Positions 1 through 10,152 of a stretch of DNA of 64,000 nucleotides are shown piece by piece. The position numbers and the translations under genes were made by a program. The stretch's first letter is position 1; each line of letters starts with the position of its first letter. Source of the stretch: Betaproteobacteria bacterium (GTDB lineage: Bacteria; Pseudomonadota; Gammaproteobacteria; Burkholderiales; Casimicrobiaceae). The stretch is from the NCBI GenBank assembly GCA_013298145.1, contig JAAFJO010000002.1:310001-374000 (forward strand), given 5' to 3'. Under the pieces are notes generated by a model that saw only the letters and a list, made by a program, of their open reading frames with translations, did not search any database and had not been told where the DNA came from.

Positions 1-1044
1 CGTGACATGTTCTACGACGGTAATCCAGAGATGGAACCGGGCGCGATTGTGGGCCGTGTCGCGCCAAGTTTCCTGCGATTCGGACACTTTGAAATTTTCG
101 CTTCCCGTGGCGAATCCGCGTTGTTGCGCATGCTCGTGGATTACACCATCGCGACGTATTACCCTGCTATCAACAACGCACATACGTCGCCAGGCGAGCG
201 CATTTGCGCTTGGTACGGCGAGGTGTGTGAGCGCACCGCAGAACTCGTGGCCGATTGGATGCGAGTCGGCTTCGTGCACGGGGTGATGAACACGGACAAC
301 ATGTCAATTTTGGGCCTTACCATTGACTACGGTCCGTATGGCTGGGTCGACAATTTCGATCCAGGCTGGACGCCAAACACCACCGACGCGCAAGGCCGCC
401 GCTACGCGTTCGGACGTCAGCCTGCCATCGCGCAGTGGAACCTCGCGCGCCTGGGCGATGCGCTCGCAACACTAGAAGATGTATCAACCGATGCACTTGC
501 CGCGTCGCTCGCACGTTACGAGCAGGCGTATGGGGCAGCGATCACACGTGCCTACAGCGCGAAACTGGGCCTGTCGCACTGGGTCGACGATGAGGGCGAT
601 CTTCTGGATGAACTCTTCGCACTATTGGGCGAAGCTGAAATCGACATGACACTCTTTTTCCGAGCGCTCTGCCGCGCAACGAATGCAGAGGTGCTGAGCG
701 AGGCTTTTTATTCGCCAGAGGCGTGGCACAACAATTCTGCGCGTGTGCGACGATGGTTTTCGCGTCTCGACGCGCAGGTTTTACGCGAACGCCCAAGCGC
801 TGAAGCGCGAGCCGCTCGGGTTGCCGCGATGCTTCGGGCGAATCCGAAATACGTGCTACGAAACTATCTTGCGCAGCAGGCGATTGATGCCGCCCATGCG
901 GGGGACTTCACGCAGATTCATCGCCTGCTTGAGGTGATGCGCCGACCGTACGACGAACAAGCAGAACATGAATCGTTTGCCGCAAAGCGCCCGGAGTGGG
1001 CGCGAGTGAAGGCAGGTTGCTCGATGCTTTCTTGTAGTTCTTGA
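1..1044 (+). CDS. selO: Protein adenylyltransferase SelO (YdiU family), 3' part
   Basis: The reading frame is open from the first base of the window, so the N-terminus lies outside; about 347 codons are visible. SelO is a pseudokinase-fold enzyme that transfers AMP from ATP to Ser, Thr or Tyr of target proteins, with a role in redox stress. The family signature HGVMNTDNMSILG followed by DYGP (about 95-115 codons in) holds the active-site Asn/Asp and the DFG-equivalent Asp. The Trp/Asn-rich QPAIAQWNLARL segment after it is also typical. The protein ends SCSS: the antepenultimate Cys occupies the position that is selenocysteine in animal SELENOO. Downstream is a separate protease gene after 220 bp. 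Confidence 0.95.
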   Translation, partial: RDMFYDGNPEMEPGAIVGRVAPSFLRFGHFEIFASRGESALLRMLVDYTIATYYPAINNAHTSPGERICAWYGEVCERTAELVADWMRVGFVHGVMNTDNMSILGLTIDYGPYGWVDNFDPGWTPNTTDAQGRRYAFGRQPAIAQWNLARLGDALATLEDVSTDALAASLARYEQAYGAAITRAYSAKLGLSHWVDDEGDLLDELFALLGEAEIDMTLFFRALCRATNAEVLSEAFYSPEAWHNNSARVRRWFSRLDAQVLRERPSAEARAARVAAMLRANPKYVLRNYLAQQAIDAAHAGDFTQIHRLLEVMRRPYDEQAEHESFAAKRPEWARVKAGCSMLSCSS

Positions 1045-1266
1045 TAGAAATTCAAATTAACTGCGCTTACCCTTTATAGTTTGAGGCTAGCGGCCAATCA
1101 GCCTCTACGTCGTGATAGAGACATAACTAGTGATCGCCCTTTTTTTAATGGGTATAAAGCGTAATAGTTGAGCTGTGAGCCGAATGGGTATTTACGAAAT
1201 CGTTCGTACGCCTAGTAAACCATTTCGCGTTGACTTCGTCTGACGATTCATTACCATGGGGTCGCT

Positions 1267-2082
1267 ATGAAGATTACCGAGCAAATTGAAGCGATAGTGC
1301 GCCGAAGCGAAATTCGATCGCTCGTGTTTGGCCTGGTGGGAATGGCGCTCGCGTTAACGGTCTATCATCGCGCGTTCAGTGAGTCATCAACGTTGACGCA
1401 AGACGATATCGACGCTGCCGTCGGTCATACGCTCTCAACGACTGTGATCCCGTCACCCGGCGTGCGCGCCTATGAAACGATCATCCCGTCGGTGGTGCGC
1501 ATCGAAGGCTTTCGTACCGATCCAAAGACGAAAGAGGAAACCCGCTTTGGTGTGGGAACCGGCGTTGTGATTGTCAACGACGGCACGATCCTGACCAATC
1601 TTCACGTCGTGCAAGGTGCGGAGCGCATCAAGATTACTTTCGCAGACGGGCACGAAAGTCCGGGCGTGTTTCAAGGGGCGCGACCCGAGCATGATTTAGC
1701 GGTCGTTCGCGCGCGCGTGGTGCCCGATGATTTGTTTGCTGCAACGATGACGAGCACGGCGAAGTTGAAGCCGGGCGATCACGTCTACGCCGTTGGCTTT
1801 CCGTTCGGGATTGGCCCGTCGGTGAGTGCCGGAATCGTGAGCGGATTGAAGCGCGAGTTCAGATCCCCCGACGGTGGAAACTCGCTGTCCAATCTGATTC
1901 AGTTTGATGCAGCGGCCAACCCGGGTAACTCTGGCGGCCCACTGGTCACGGCGGAAGGTGAGGTTGTTGGTATCGTCACAGCGATTCTCAACCCGAATGA
2001 GGATGATCGAACCTTTGTGGGTATTGGATTCGCCGTGCCCATCGAAAATGCGGCGAGCGCGGTGGGCCTCTCGCCGTTTTGA
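1267..2082 (+). CDS. Trypsin-like serine protease, HtrA/S1C type without PDZ domain
   Basis: A 271-residue protein with a single N-terminal membrane segment (about residues 18-32) that should act as an uncleaved anchor or signal, placing the protease in the periplasm. The S1C catalytic triad is visible: His113 in TNLHVV, Asp143 in HDLAVV and Ser222 in NPGNSGGPL. The chain ends at about the point where a DegP/DegS protein would start its PDZ domain, so substrate recognition must differ from those enzymes. It precedes the MoxR/DUF58/VWA genes by 92 bp on the same strand and could belong to the same envelope-stress unit, but this link is inferred only from position. Confidence 0.88.
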   Translation: MKITEQIEAIVRRSEIRSLVFGLVGMALALTVYHRAFSESSTLTQDDIDAAVGHTLSTTVIPSPGVRAYETIIPSVVRIEGFRTDPKTKEETRFGVGTGVVIVNDGTILTNLHVVQGAERIKITFADGHESPGVFQGARPEHDLAVVRARVVPDDLFAATMTSTAKLKPGDHVYAVGFPFGIGPSVSAGIVSGLKREFRSPDGGNSLSNLIQFDAAANPGNSGGPLVTAEGEVVGIVTAILNPNEDDRTFVGIGFAVPIENAASAVGLSPF

Positions 2083-2174
2083 GAAGCATTCGATGGGATG
2101 CACTAAGCGCTGGCTAATCGCGTCTGAGTGAGCCTGGAAACGTGACGTTTGTAATTCGTTGAACGGAGCAGTAC

Positions 2175-3200
2175 ATGGAGAGTTTGAACGCATACAACGA
2201 CCCGGCGAAACTGATGGAGCGCGTGCTCTTTGAAGTGAAGCGCGTTGTTGTCGGCCAAGATAAGTTTCTCGAGCGCGTGATGGTGGCGCTCCTCGCTGAG
2301 GGCCACCTGTTGGTTGAAGGGGTGCCAGGACTCGCAAAAACCTTGACCGTGAAGACGCTCGCGAGTGTGGTGCAGGGCAGCTTCAAACGTATTCAGTTCA
2401 CGCCGGATCTCGTGCCTGCCGATCTGATTGGTACCCGGATCTTCAATCAAAAGACTGGCGAATTCACAACCTCTCTTGGGCCCGTGTTCGCAAACCTGCT
2501 GCTCGCCGATGAAATCAATCGCGCGCCTGCGAAAGTTCAAAGCGCGCTACTTGAAGTGATGCAAGAGCGACAAGTCACGATCGCGGGCGAAACTCATAAA
2601 GTGCCATTGCCGTTTGTCGTAATGGCAACGCAAAACCCTATCGAAACTGAAGGCACCTATCCGCTTCCTGAGGCGCAAGTGGATCGCTTCATGATGAAAG
2701 TGGTCGTCGAATATCCAAATGCTGATGAGGAATTCGTTATTGCCCAGCGCGTCACCGGTGAGCGCTTTGAGCTTTCGCCGGTTGCCACGCTCGAAGCCCT
2801 GGCTGGTTTGCAGAAAATGTGTCGAGAGGTTTATGTTGATCCCGCGTTAGTGCGCTACGCCGTGAACGTTGTGGTGGCAACACGCGATCCTGCGATTTGT
2901 GGCCTGAGCGATATCAAGAAATACATCACGTTTGGCGCGTCTCCGCGCGGCACGATTGGCTTAGTTGAGGCGTCGCGCGCGCTTGCGCTTATGCGTGGGC
3001 GACGCTACGTACTCTCGGAAGACATGGTTGATTTGGTGTTCGATGTGCTGCGCCATCGTTTGGTTCTCTCTTACGACGCAATTGCCGAAGGTCTCACTGC
3101 CGATCAGTTGCTAGGCAAGATTCTTGGCAAGATCGCGGCGCCCTCAAAGCCAATGCAGTCAAAGCAAGAAGAGACAGAGCGCATTCAGCGAGCGGCCTAA
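2175..3200 (+). CDS. MoxR-family AAA+ ATPase
   Basis: A 341-residue AAA+ protein of the MoxR branch. Walker A is GVPGLAKT (residues 49-56) and Walker B reads LLLADEIN (Asp112-Glu113). The sensor-1 region MATQNPIETEGTYPLPEAQ is typical of MoxR. Members act as chaperone-like ATPases with VWA-domain partners, often in maturation of metalloenzymes or envelope complexes. It is followed after 15 bp by a DUF58 gene and then a VWA gene, the standard MoxR-DUF58-BatA order, so the three are probably one operon. Its client protein is unknown. Confidence 0.93.
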   Translation: MESLNAYNDPAKLMERVLFEVKRVVVGQDKFLERVMVALLAEGHLLVEGVPGLAKTLTVKTLASVVQGSFKRIQFTPDLVPADLIGTRIFNQKTGEFTTSLGPVFANLLLADEINRAPAKVQSALLEVMQERQVTIAGETHKVPLPFVVMATQNPIETEGTYPLPEAQVDRFMMKVVVEYPNADEEFVIAQRVTGERFELSPVATLEALAGLQKMCREVYVDPALVRYAVNVVVATRDPAICGLSDIKKYITFGASPRGTIGLVEASRALALMRGRRYVLSEDMVDLVFDVLRHRLVLSYDAIAEGLTADQLLGKILGKIAAPSKPMQSKQEETERIQRAA

Positions 3201-3215
3201 CGGACGAGCGCCGCC

Positions 3216-4253
3216 ATGAAGTGGAAAAAACTTTTTGATCCGCCCACCCTCGAAGAGGTGGCGCAGTTTGAACGCGATTTAACGCCGCCAGCCGCGCAAA
3301 GAGCGGCGCACAAAGACGGCTCGCCACAGTCAGCCGATGCACTACTGCGTCGGCTCGAGTGGACGACGCTCAAGCGGCTCGATGGCTTGCTTCACGGAGA
3401 TTTCCGTACGTTAATGCGCGGCAGCGGGCTCGATCTGGCTGACCTGCGCGAGTATCAAACTCATGATGACGTTCGGCACATCGATTGGAACGTCACCGCG
3501 CGGATGCAAACGCCGTATGTCCGCCAGTTCACTGAAGACCGCGATATCAATGTCTGGCTGCTGGTGGATCTTTCGCCCTCCGCCGACTTTGGTTCGGGCG
3601 CACGAAATAAGCGCGAACTCGCAATCGAGCTCTCAACGATCCTTGCCAGGCTTTTCACCCAGCGGGGCAATCGCGTCGGGGCAATGCTTTACACAAGAAG
3701 CGTAGACACCGTGTTGCCGCCGCGCGCAGACCGACGACACGTGCTGACGCTTATCCAAAAGATGCAACGGCCGCCGTTGCACGCAGTGAGCCATAAGGGC
3801 GTGAACCACGGCACAAATCTCGCTCAGCTGCTTTCGCGCGCTGCGCAAACGATCAAGCGTCGTAGCGCACTGATTGTTGTGTCTGACTTTATTTCTGAGC
3901 CGGGCTGGGATGATTGGTTGCATCGCCTTTCGATGCGCCATGACGTGTTACCCGTCCATATCGACGATCCACTTGAGCGTGAGCTTCCGCAAGTCGGATT
4001 GATGACGATTGAAGATCCAGAAACAGGCGAGCAACTTTTCGTGGATACAGGAAACGCAGCGCTACGCCGTCGATTCGCTGAGATGGCCAGCGCGCGCGAG
4101 CTTGCACTCAAGGCGAGTTTCGAGCGTGCGGGCTGCGATCCATTACGCTTGGCAACCAATGGTTCGTTGATTGATAGTCTTGTTCGTTTCGTAGAGCGCC
4201 GCAAACTCAAACGCCGCGGCGGTATTCATTCAATTCAAAGGAGAGTGGCATGA
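3216..4253 (+). CDS. DUF58 domain-containing protein
   Basis: A 345-residue protein with the DUF58 signature around residues 65-100 (FRTLMRGSGLDLADLREYQ, then DDVRHIDWNVTAR). After it comes a VWA-like fold segment (NVWLLVDLSPSADFGSG) in which the metal-site pattern DxSxS is present. DUF58 proteins are cytosolic partners of MoxR ATPases. The stop codon overlaps the start of the next gene (ATGA), which indicates translational coupling. The precise role is not established for the family. Confidence 0.9.
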   Translation: MKWKKLFDPPTLEEVAQFERDLTPPAAQRAAHKDGSPQSADALLRRLEWTTLKRLDGLLHGDFRTLMRGSGLDLADLREYQTHDDVRHIDWNVTARMQTPYVRQFTEDRDINVWLLVDLSPSADFGSGARNKRELAIELSTILARLFTQRGNRVGAMLYTRSVDTVLPPRADRRHVLTLIQKMQRPPLHAVSHKGVNHGTNLAQLLSRAAQTIKRRSALIVVSDFISEPGWDDWLHRLSMRHDVLPVHIDDPLERELPQVGLMTIEDPETGEQLFVDTGNAALRRRFAEMASARELALKASFERAGCDPLRLATNGSLIDSLVRFVERRKLKRRGGIHSIQRRVA

Positions 4254-5302
4254 CATTCGTCTGGCCGTCGCTACTCTGGCTACTTTTGATCCCACCGTTA
4301 TTGCTCGCGCTTTACGTGTGGCTTTTGAGTCGGCGCAAGAAAGTATCGGTGCAATACAGTCAGTTCGCGCTGTTGAAACAAGCGATGGGCGCGCAACCGT
4401 CGTGGCGTCGACACGTACCGCCTGCGTTGATGTTGATCGCGCTCACGTTGATGCTTTTCGCTGCGGCGAGGCCGATGGCGCTCGTCAAGTTACCGTCGAA
4501 TAAGCAAACCATCATGCTCGCGATGGATGTTTCGGGAAGCATGCGTGCGCAAGATGTGAAGCCAACGCGACTGGTCGCGGCTCAAGATGCTGCGAAAGCG
4601 TTCCTCAAGGAATTGCCTCGGGATGTACGGGTCGGGATTGTCGCCTTCGCAGGCAGTGCGCAACTCGCGCAGCTGCCTACGCTTTCACGCGAAGACCTAG
4701 TGACGGCGATCGACAGCTTTCAGCTCCAGCGCGGCACAGCAACTGGCAATGGCATTGCGCTTTCGCTCGCCACGTTGTTTCCGGATGACGGCATCGATAT
4801 CAGCGCCATGCAGTGGAGCGGCAGCGGACCGCTGCCTCGCAGCCGTCCGCTGGGCGAAGCGAAAGCCGCCGAAGCGCCGAAGCGCGAGCCCGTTGCGCCG
4901 GGAAGCTATGCGAGCGCTGCAATCATTATGCTCACCGACGGACAACGCACCACGGGCATCGATCCAATGGAAGCAGCAAAGCTTGCCGCTGATCGTGGCG
5001 TGCGCGTGTACACCGTCGGCATCGGTACAGTGAATGGCGAAACGATCGGTTTCGATGGTTGGAGCATGCGCGTTCGCTTGGATGAAGAAACACTAAAACA
5101 AATCGCCAATCGAACCGCAGCAGAGTATTTCTACGCAGGCACCGCTGCAGATTTAAAGAAAGTTTACGAATCGCTTTCGACCCGTCTCGGCGTTGAAACA
5201 AAAGAGACCGAGATTTCCGGCCTTGTTTCGCTGCTTGCAGCTGCGTTCGCGCTGCTCGCTACCGCGCTATCGGTCGCCTGGTTTGGACGTATATCGGGCT
5301 AG
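4250..5302 (+). CDS. VWA domain membrane protein, BatA-like
   Basis: A 350-residue inner-membrane protein with two N-terminal membrane segments (about residues 5-25 and 58-75), a von Willebrand factor A domain and a C-terminal membrane helix (about residues 322-345). The MIDAS motif is AMDVSGSMRA (Asp93, Ser95, Ser97), with a later TDGQRTTG loop that supplies the distal metal Asp. In BatA-type proteins the VWA domain faces the periplasm between membrane segments. It overlaps the DUF58 gene by four bases. Full Bat operons continue with BatB and TPR proteins; here the operon stops and the tRNA-repeat region begins. Confidence 0.9.
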   Translation: MTFVWPSLLWLLLIPPLLLALYVWLLSRRKKVSVQYSQFALLKQAMGAQPSWRRHVPPALMLIALTLMLFAAARPMALVKLPSNKQTIMLAMDVSGSMRAQDVKPTRLVAAQDAAKAFLKELPRDVRVGIVAFAGSAQLAQLPTLSREDLVTAIDSFQLQRGTATGNGIALSLATLFPDDGIDISAMQWSGSGPLPRSRPLGEAKAAEAPKREPVAPGSYASAAIIMLTDGQRTTGIDPMEAAKLAADRGVRVYTVGIGTVNGETIGFDGWSMRVRLDEETLKQIANRTAAEYFYAGTAADLKKVYESLSTRLGVETKETEISGLVSLLAAAFALLATALSVAWFGRISG

Positions 5303-5329
5303 TAACGAAGGCTTGCGCAGTCAGGTTGC

Positions 5330-5727
5330 GCTTTGCCGCAGCCGAGTCCGCTGCTCATCGTGAATCCGCAGCGGACACGTTGTCAGAGGAGGAGAGGTGA
5401 TTGGCGGGCCTCCCGTGAGTCGAACACGGCCCAAGGGACTGAGACGGGGTTTCGAGTTGCGCGAGCAACGAGCCGTCGAAGGGCAAGGCAATGCTTTGCC
5501 GCAGCCGAGTCCGCTGCTCATCGTGAATCCGCAGCGGACACGTTGTCAGAGGAGGAGAGGTGATTGGTGGGCCTCCCGTGAGTCGAACACGGCCCAAGGG
5601 ACTGAGACGGGGTTTCGAGTTGCGCGAGCAACGAGCCGTCGAAGGGCAAGGCAATGCTTTGCCGCAGCCGAGTCCGCTGCTCATCGTGAATCCGCAGCGG
5701 ACACGTTGTCAGAGGAGGAGAGGTGAT

Positions 5728-5756
<29 letters not shown>
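5330..5756 (-). repeat. 163-bp tandem repeats carrying tRNA 3'-end copies
   Basis: Two full 163-bp units (5330-5492 and 5493-5655) and a partial third (5656-5756) that runs directly into the tRNA gene. Each unit carries the final 29 bases of the adjacent tRNA (T arm, 3' acceptor strand and CCA complement; in the first unit the base before CCA differs). Each also repeats the 13-base string GAGTCCGCTGCTC found in the tRNA anticodon/D-arm region. A perfect 9-bp inverted repeat (GTCCGCTGC / GCAGCGGAC, 13-base loop) and shorter hairpins recur in every unit. The repeats lie downstream of the tRNA in its own transcription direction. Frames are open across them on both strands, but I do not call them genes. 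Confidence 0.93.
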
Positions 5757-5806
<50 letters not shown>

Positions 5807-5889
5807 ATTGCGATTTGACGCTTCGTTGCGAAACTTATTGTGTACTTTCGTACACGATCTCGTTTCACGCCTCGCTTGAAACCGCAAAC

Positions 5890-5916
5890 AAAAAACGCGT
5901 CCGAAGACGCGCTTTT
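5890..5916 (-). terminator. Rho-independent terminator after rpoD
   Basis: On the minus strand a 6-bp stem CGCGTC/GACGCG closes a four-base loop and is followed by a run of T. It lies 22 bp past the rpoD stop codon and upstream of the tRNA, so the tRNA probably has its own promoter or depends on read-through. Confidence 0.8.
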
Positions 5917-5937
5917 CGAACGACGTAAGTTTATCGC

Positions 5938-8466
5938 TTACGCCTCGGTTACGAAGCCTTTCAGACGTTCTGCGCGGCTTGGATGACGCAGCTTGCGCAG
6001 TGCCTTTGCTTCAATCTGACGAATTCGCTCGCGCGTCACGTCAAATTGCTTGCCGACCTCTTCGAGCGTGTGATCGGTGTTCATTTCGATACCGAAGCGC
6101 ATACGCAACACCTTGGCCTCGCGTGGCGTGAGTGTGTCGAGCACTTCTTTACACAGATCGCGAAGGCTATCTTGAACCGCCGCATCAATTGGCGTGAGCG
6201 TCGTGGTGTCTTCGATGAAATCACCCAGATGGCTGTCATCGTCATCACCAATCGGCGTCTCCATGGAGATCGGCTCTTTGCTGATCTTCATAATCTTGCG
6301 CACTTTGTCTTCCGGCATGTCCATCGCTGCTGCGATGGTCGGTGCGTCAGGCTCGATGCCGGTTTCCTGCAGGATTTGCCGCGAGATGCGGTTCATCTTG
6401 TTGATCGTTTCGATCATGTGCACCGGAATACGAATGGTGCGCGCTTGATCGGCGATGGAGCGGGTGATCGCTTGACGAATCCACCACGTAGCGTAGGTTG
6501 AGAATTTGAAGCCACGACGGAATTCAAACTTATCAACCGCTTTCATCAAGCCAATATTGCCCTCTTGGATCAGATCCAGGAATTGCAAGCCGCGGTTGGT
6601 GTACTTTTTCGCAATCGAAATCACGAGACGCAAGTTCGCCTCTGTCATTTCTTTCTTGGCCTTGCGAGCTTTTGCTTCGCCCGAGGCCATTTGCTTGTAA
6701 ATGTCTTTAAAGTCGGTCAGCGGCAGGCCAAGCGTTTTTTGCAGGCCGAGCAGCGCCTCTTGACGCTCAATAATGGCTTGGCGATTCTTTATGAGCGAAT
6801 CGCTGTAAGGCTTACCAGCGGCAATTTCTTTGTCGATCCAGCTCGTGTCAAGCGATTTCTCGGGAAACATCTTGATGAAATGATCGCGCGGCATATGGCA
6901 CTTGTGCACCATAATTTCTTGGAGCTTGCGCTCGTGACCACGCACGGTCTCCACCTTGGAGCGCACCGAATCGCAAAGCTGCTCCACGATCTTCGCCGCG
7001 AAACGAATTTCCATCATTTCATCGGTGATTTTCTTCTGCGCCTTTACGTAGCCTTCGGACTTGTACTCGTCTTTTTCGATGTGTAGCGCGATTTTTGCGT
7101 GCGCCTTACGAATGGAAGAGAATTTCTCGATCGACATCGACTTCAGCTGGGCCAGAAGCTCGGCGGAAATCGCGGCAGTCGCCTCTTCATCTTCCTCTTC
7201 GGCTTCTTCGTCTTCTTCGCCTTCTTCGTCGGTATCCGCAGCGGAAACCGGTCCGGCAGGCTCTGGCTCGGCAAGACCTGCGAGTCCGTCGACGATGTCG
7301 TCAACGGGCACTTCTTCTTTTTCGATCTTGGTGGCGAGTTCGAGAATTTCGGCGATCGTCATTGGGCAGGCGGAAATCGCTTGCACCATGTGTTTCAAAC
7401 CGTCCTCAATGCGCTTGGCGATTTCGATTTCGCCTTCGCGGGTCAAAAGCTCCACCGTGCCCATTTCGCGCATGTACATGCGAACGGGATCGGTGGTGCG
7501 ACCGAATTCATTGTCGAGCTGCGAAATGGCTTGCTCGGCTTCTTCCGCGACTTCGTCGGTCACGGCAGTGGCCGTTTCCGTGATCATCATCTCTTCTGCG
7601 GCAGGCGCCTCGTCGAAGACTTTGATCCCCATGTCGGTAATCATCGCGACGACGGATTCGATCGCTTCGGCATCAACCAAGTCATCCGGCAGATGATCGT
7701 TGATCTCAGCGTAGGTTAGGTAACCGCGATCTTTTCCGAGCGTGATGAGCTGTTTAAGACGCAAACGGCGCGTCTCTGCATCAACGGTTGGCAGCGGCGC
7801 GAGCGCGGCGAGCAGCGCTTGCTGCTTTTTTTCCAGCAACAGCTGTTTGCGCGTTTTCGGCTTACCCGTTAACGGGTTGATTTCGATTTTCTCGGGCTTT
7901 GCATCGGCTGCGGGCTCCGCGACCACTTCGGCCGCTTTCTCCGGTACTTCAACTTTCGCTTTTGTTTCCTTCGTCGCTTTGCCTGACTTCAAATCTGGTT
8001 TTGCTGCCACGACAACGTCCGCCGCTTTCGGCGTTGGCTTTACGTCTGCTTTCGGCGCTTCGCCTTTCGACTTCGGGGCAAGCGCGGGCTTTGCTAGTTT
8101 TTCGCTAACTACTTTTTCTTTCACGGAAGCCTTTTTCACAGGGACGACCGTTTTTGTACTTGCAGGCTTTTTCGGCGCGGGTGCGGACTTCGCAGCGGCC
8201 TTTTTCGGAGGCGCTTTCGCGGCGGTCTTTGCCACTACCTTGGCGGTTACTTTGGGGGCCGCTTTGGGTGCCGGTTTCGCAGGTTTTGCCGCAGGCTTTT
8301 TTGATGCAACTTTCGTTGCAGGCTTCTTGGCGGCTACTTTGCTTGCGGGTTTCGCGGTCGATTTCGCGCTGGACTTTGCGGCCGGCTTTACCGGCGTTTT
8401 AGGCTTTGCCGCTTTGATGGGGGGCTTGGCGGCTTTCGCTGCGGTTTTAGTCTTTGCTTTTGCCAT
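5938..8466 (-). CDS. rpoD: RNA polymerase sigma factor RpoD (sigma-70)
   Basis: Primary sigma factor, 842 residues from the chosen ATG. Region 1.1, the non-conserved region and regions 2-4 are all present: [11 protein letters not shown] (region 1.2), region 2.3-2.4 with [14 protein letters not shown], and the region 4.2 helix-turn-helix ending [16 protein letters not shown]. The start at 8466 is preferred to one 20 codons upstream because GGAG lies 10 bases before it. The first ~190 residues are an unusually Lys/Ala/Pro-rich extension resembling histone-H1-like tails; extensions of this type are known in Burkholderiales RpoD. dnaG, the common upstream neighbour, is absent. Confidence 0.98.
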   Translation of the reverse strand: MAKAKTKTAAKAAKPPIKAAKPKTPVKPAAKSSAKSTAKPASKVAAKKPATKVASKKPAAKPAKPAPKAAPKVTAKVVAKTAAKAPPKKAAAKSAPAPKKPASTKTVVPVKKASVKEKVVSEKLAKPALAPKSKGEAPKADVKPTPKAADVVVAAKPDLKSGKATKETKAKVEVPEKAAEVVAEPAADAKPEKIEINPLTGKPKTRKQLLLEKKQQALLAALAPLPTVDAETRRLRLKQLITLGKDRGYLTYAEINDHLPDDLVDAEAIESVVAMITDMGIKVFDEAPAAEEMMITETATAVTDEVAEEAEQAISQLDNEFGRTTDPVRMYMREMGTVELLTREGEIEIAKRIEDGLKHMVQAISACPMTIAEILELATKIEKEEVPVDDIVDGLAGLAEPEPAGPVSAADTDEEGEEDEEAEEEDEEATAAISAELLAQLKSMSIEKFSSIRKAHAKIALHIEKDEYKSEGYVKAQKKITDEMMEIRFAAKIVEQLCDSVRSKVETVRGHERKLQEIMVHKCHMPRDHFIKMFPEKSLDTSWIDKEIAAGKPYSDSLIKNRQAIIERQEALLGLQKTLGLPLTDFKDIYKQMASGEAKARKAKKEMTEANLRLVISIAKKYTNRGLQFLDLIQEGNIGLMKAVDKFEFRRGFKFSTYATWWIRQAITRSIADQARTIRIPVHMIETINKMNRISRQILQETGIEPDAPTIAAAMDMPEDKVRKIMKISKEPISMETPIGDDDDSHLGDFIEDTTTLTPIDAAVQDSLRDLCKEVLDTLTPREAKVLRMRFGIEMNTDHTLEEVGKQFDVTRERIRQIEAKALRKLRHPSRAERLKGFVTEA

Positions 8467-8938
8467 CTTGAATCGACTCCGAAACGTGTCGTACAACGCG
8501 CGGTCGGTCATACCGCGCGCGCTCATCGCATGCCGGACATGATTGTCAGCGGCAAGCGAAGAACGGGTAAAGGGGAACCTTCAATTATAAAGCTTCCCAT
8601 GCTCAAAATTGGAGCAAGTTCTCGTGATTTTCAAGGGGCGACGGGCGATTGGGCTCATTCAAGGCGCGCTCCGGGGGCAGACTTACTAGCTCTTAGGCCT
8701 TTCGCTTGCCTTTTTTAGGGCTGGCGTGAAGAAAATAAATTTATAGCTATTGATAGAAAATCTATGTAAGTTCAGCTTGTAAAGTGTGTACACGCAATTA
8801 GCCTTATATGCTCCGCGAGTCACGCCATCGGGCTGCGTTTCGTCGCAACGCGCGTTCTATGTGGGGAACGAAAGGCTACGCTTCGCTGAATCAATGCTGG
8901 CGGTCGCACTATGCGCTCGTCCTAATGGAGAGAGATCA
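8467..8938. other. Intergenic region between divergent rpoD and the efflux operon
   Basis: About 470 bases without a convincing gene. It must hold the promoters for rpoD (minus strand) and for the RND adaptor (plus strand). On the minus strand a perfect TATAAT lies at 8584-8589. AT-rich sequence at 8735-8775 (TTGATA at 8750) is the likeliest plus-strand promoter zone but I see no good -10 at the right spacing. Confidence 0.5.
8584..8589 (-). promoter_or_regulatory. Candidate rpoD promoter -10
   Basis: A perfect TATAAT reads on the minus strand about 120 bases upstream of the rpoD start codon. No good -35 hexamer is visible at 16-18 bp, so this is tentative. Confidence 0.4.
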
Positions 8939-10135
8939 ATGAAGAAAAAGTGGGCGGTCATTGGGGCTACAACCTCGCTAATTGTGGTGGCGGCTGGCGG
9001 CGGCTATTACGCGATGGCCGGTAAATCGGGCGCCGACAAGAAAGCGGATGGGCAAAAGAAAGCGGATGTGCCGCTCCAGCTTTCGGCGCTCGATTTCACC
9101 AAGGCCGGCCCCGCAACGATCGCACAGACGCTTTCGATCTCAGGCAGCGTTGAGGCGGCACGGCAAGCGGTGGTGCGTTCGCGCCATGCCGGCCTTGCGA
9201 TGCAGATGACTAAGCGCGCCGGTGAAACGGTGCGTCAAGGCGAATTGCTCGCCCGCGTAGACAGCGACGATCTGCGCCTGCGCCTTGGCGAGCGCGAGGC
9301 GAGCGTGCGGCAAGCGCAGGCGGCGCTCGGCGTTGCCGATTCGGCGCGTGCACAACAGCGCTCTTTGGCTGATCGTGGCTTCATCTCGAAATCAGCGCTC
9401 GACAGCGTGGAGAGCAACTATGTGGCGGCGCGTACCGTGCTTGAAACCGCCCAATCGCAGCTCACTATGGCGAAAGCGCAGCTGGCTGAAACCGCGTTGC
9501 TCTCGCCGATCAATGGCGTCATCGCGAAACGAAATGTTGAGCCGGGCGAACGGATCGGCGCTGAAATGCAGGTCTTTCATGTGATTGATCCGAGCAGCCT
9601 CGAGCTCGCTGCCCAAATTCCCGCGGAGCGAGCGAGCGAATTAAGGATTGGACAATTAGCTACCTTTACTGCCGATGCCCCCAACGCTGGCGGGAAAGTA
9701 GAGGCAAAGCTTATTCGCATTGTTCCAAACGCGGCCGCTGGCGCGCGAACCATTGAGGCCCGCTTCGCGCTCCCGAAGGGCACGCCGATTCCTGCAGGCG
9801 CCTTTCTCTCCGGGCAACTCGCACTCGCGCAAACTGAAGTCGCGGTGGCCGTACCGCGTGTTGCCGTGCGCAGCGACGGCGGCGGCAGCTACGTGTGGTC
9901 CGTGCTTGATGGACGCATTGCGCGTAACCGTGTGAAAGTGATTGACTCCGATAGCGCAAGTGATCGTGTTGCGATTGCAAGCGGCCTAGGCAAAGATGCG
10001 ACTGTGCTAATTCTGCGTGGCAGCGAGCCGCGCGAGGGTCAAGCGGTCGCCATGCCGGGTACAACCCCAGCGGTTGCGCCGCCCGCTGCTGCCAAAGAAG
10101 CGGCCCCGACTAGCGCACCTGCCAACAAGACCTAA
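8939..10135 (+). CDS. RND efflux periplasmic adaptor (HlyD/MFP family)
   Basis: A 398-residue membrane-fusion protein that links an inner-membrane RND pump to an outer-membrane channel. The start at 8939 has a GGAGAG ribosome site eight bases upstream and gives a clean N-terminal membrane segment (residues 4-26). The biotinyl-lipoyl halves are visible around residues 58-90 and 190-215 (LLSPINGVIAKRNVEPGERI), with a coiled-coil hairpin between them. The C-terminal tail is Ala/Pro-rich. The pump gene follows after 17 bp. Substrate cannot be read from sequence. Confidence 0.93.
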   Translation: MKKKWAVIGATTSLIVVAAGGGYYAMAGKSGADKKADGQKKADVPLQLSALDFTKAGPATIAQTLSISGSVEAARQAVVRSRHAGLAMQMTKRAGETVRQGELLARVDSDDLRLRLGEREASVRQAQAALGVADSARAQQRSLADRGFISKSALDSVESNYVAARTVLETAQSQLTMAKAQLAETALLSPINGVIAKRNVEPGERIGAEMQVFHVIDPSSLELAAQIPAERASELRIGQLATFTADAPNAGGKVEAKLIRIVPNAAAGARTIEARFALPKGTPIPAGAFLSGQLALAQTEVAVAVPRVAVRSDGGGSYVWSVLDGRIARNRVKVIDSDSASDRVAIASGLGKDATVLILRGSEPREGQAVAMPGTTPAVAPPAAAKEAAPTSAPANKT

Positions 10136-10152
10136 CTCCGGGGAGCACGACA

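Noticed and set aside
7061..8542. Long plus-strand open frames opposite rpoD
   Set aside because: They arise from the Lys/Ala/Pro-rich, GC-biased codons of the rpoD N-terminus and have low-complexity composition.
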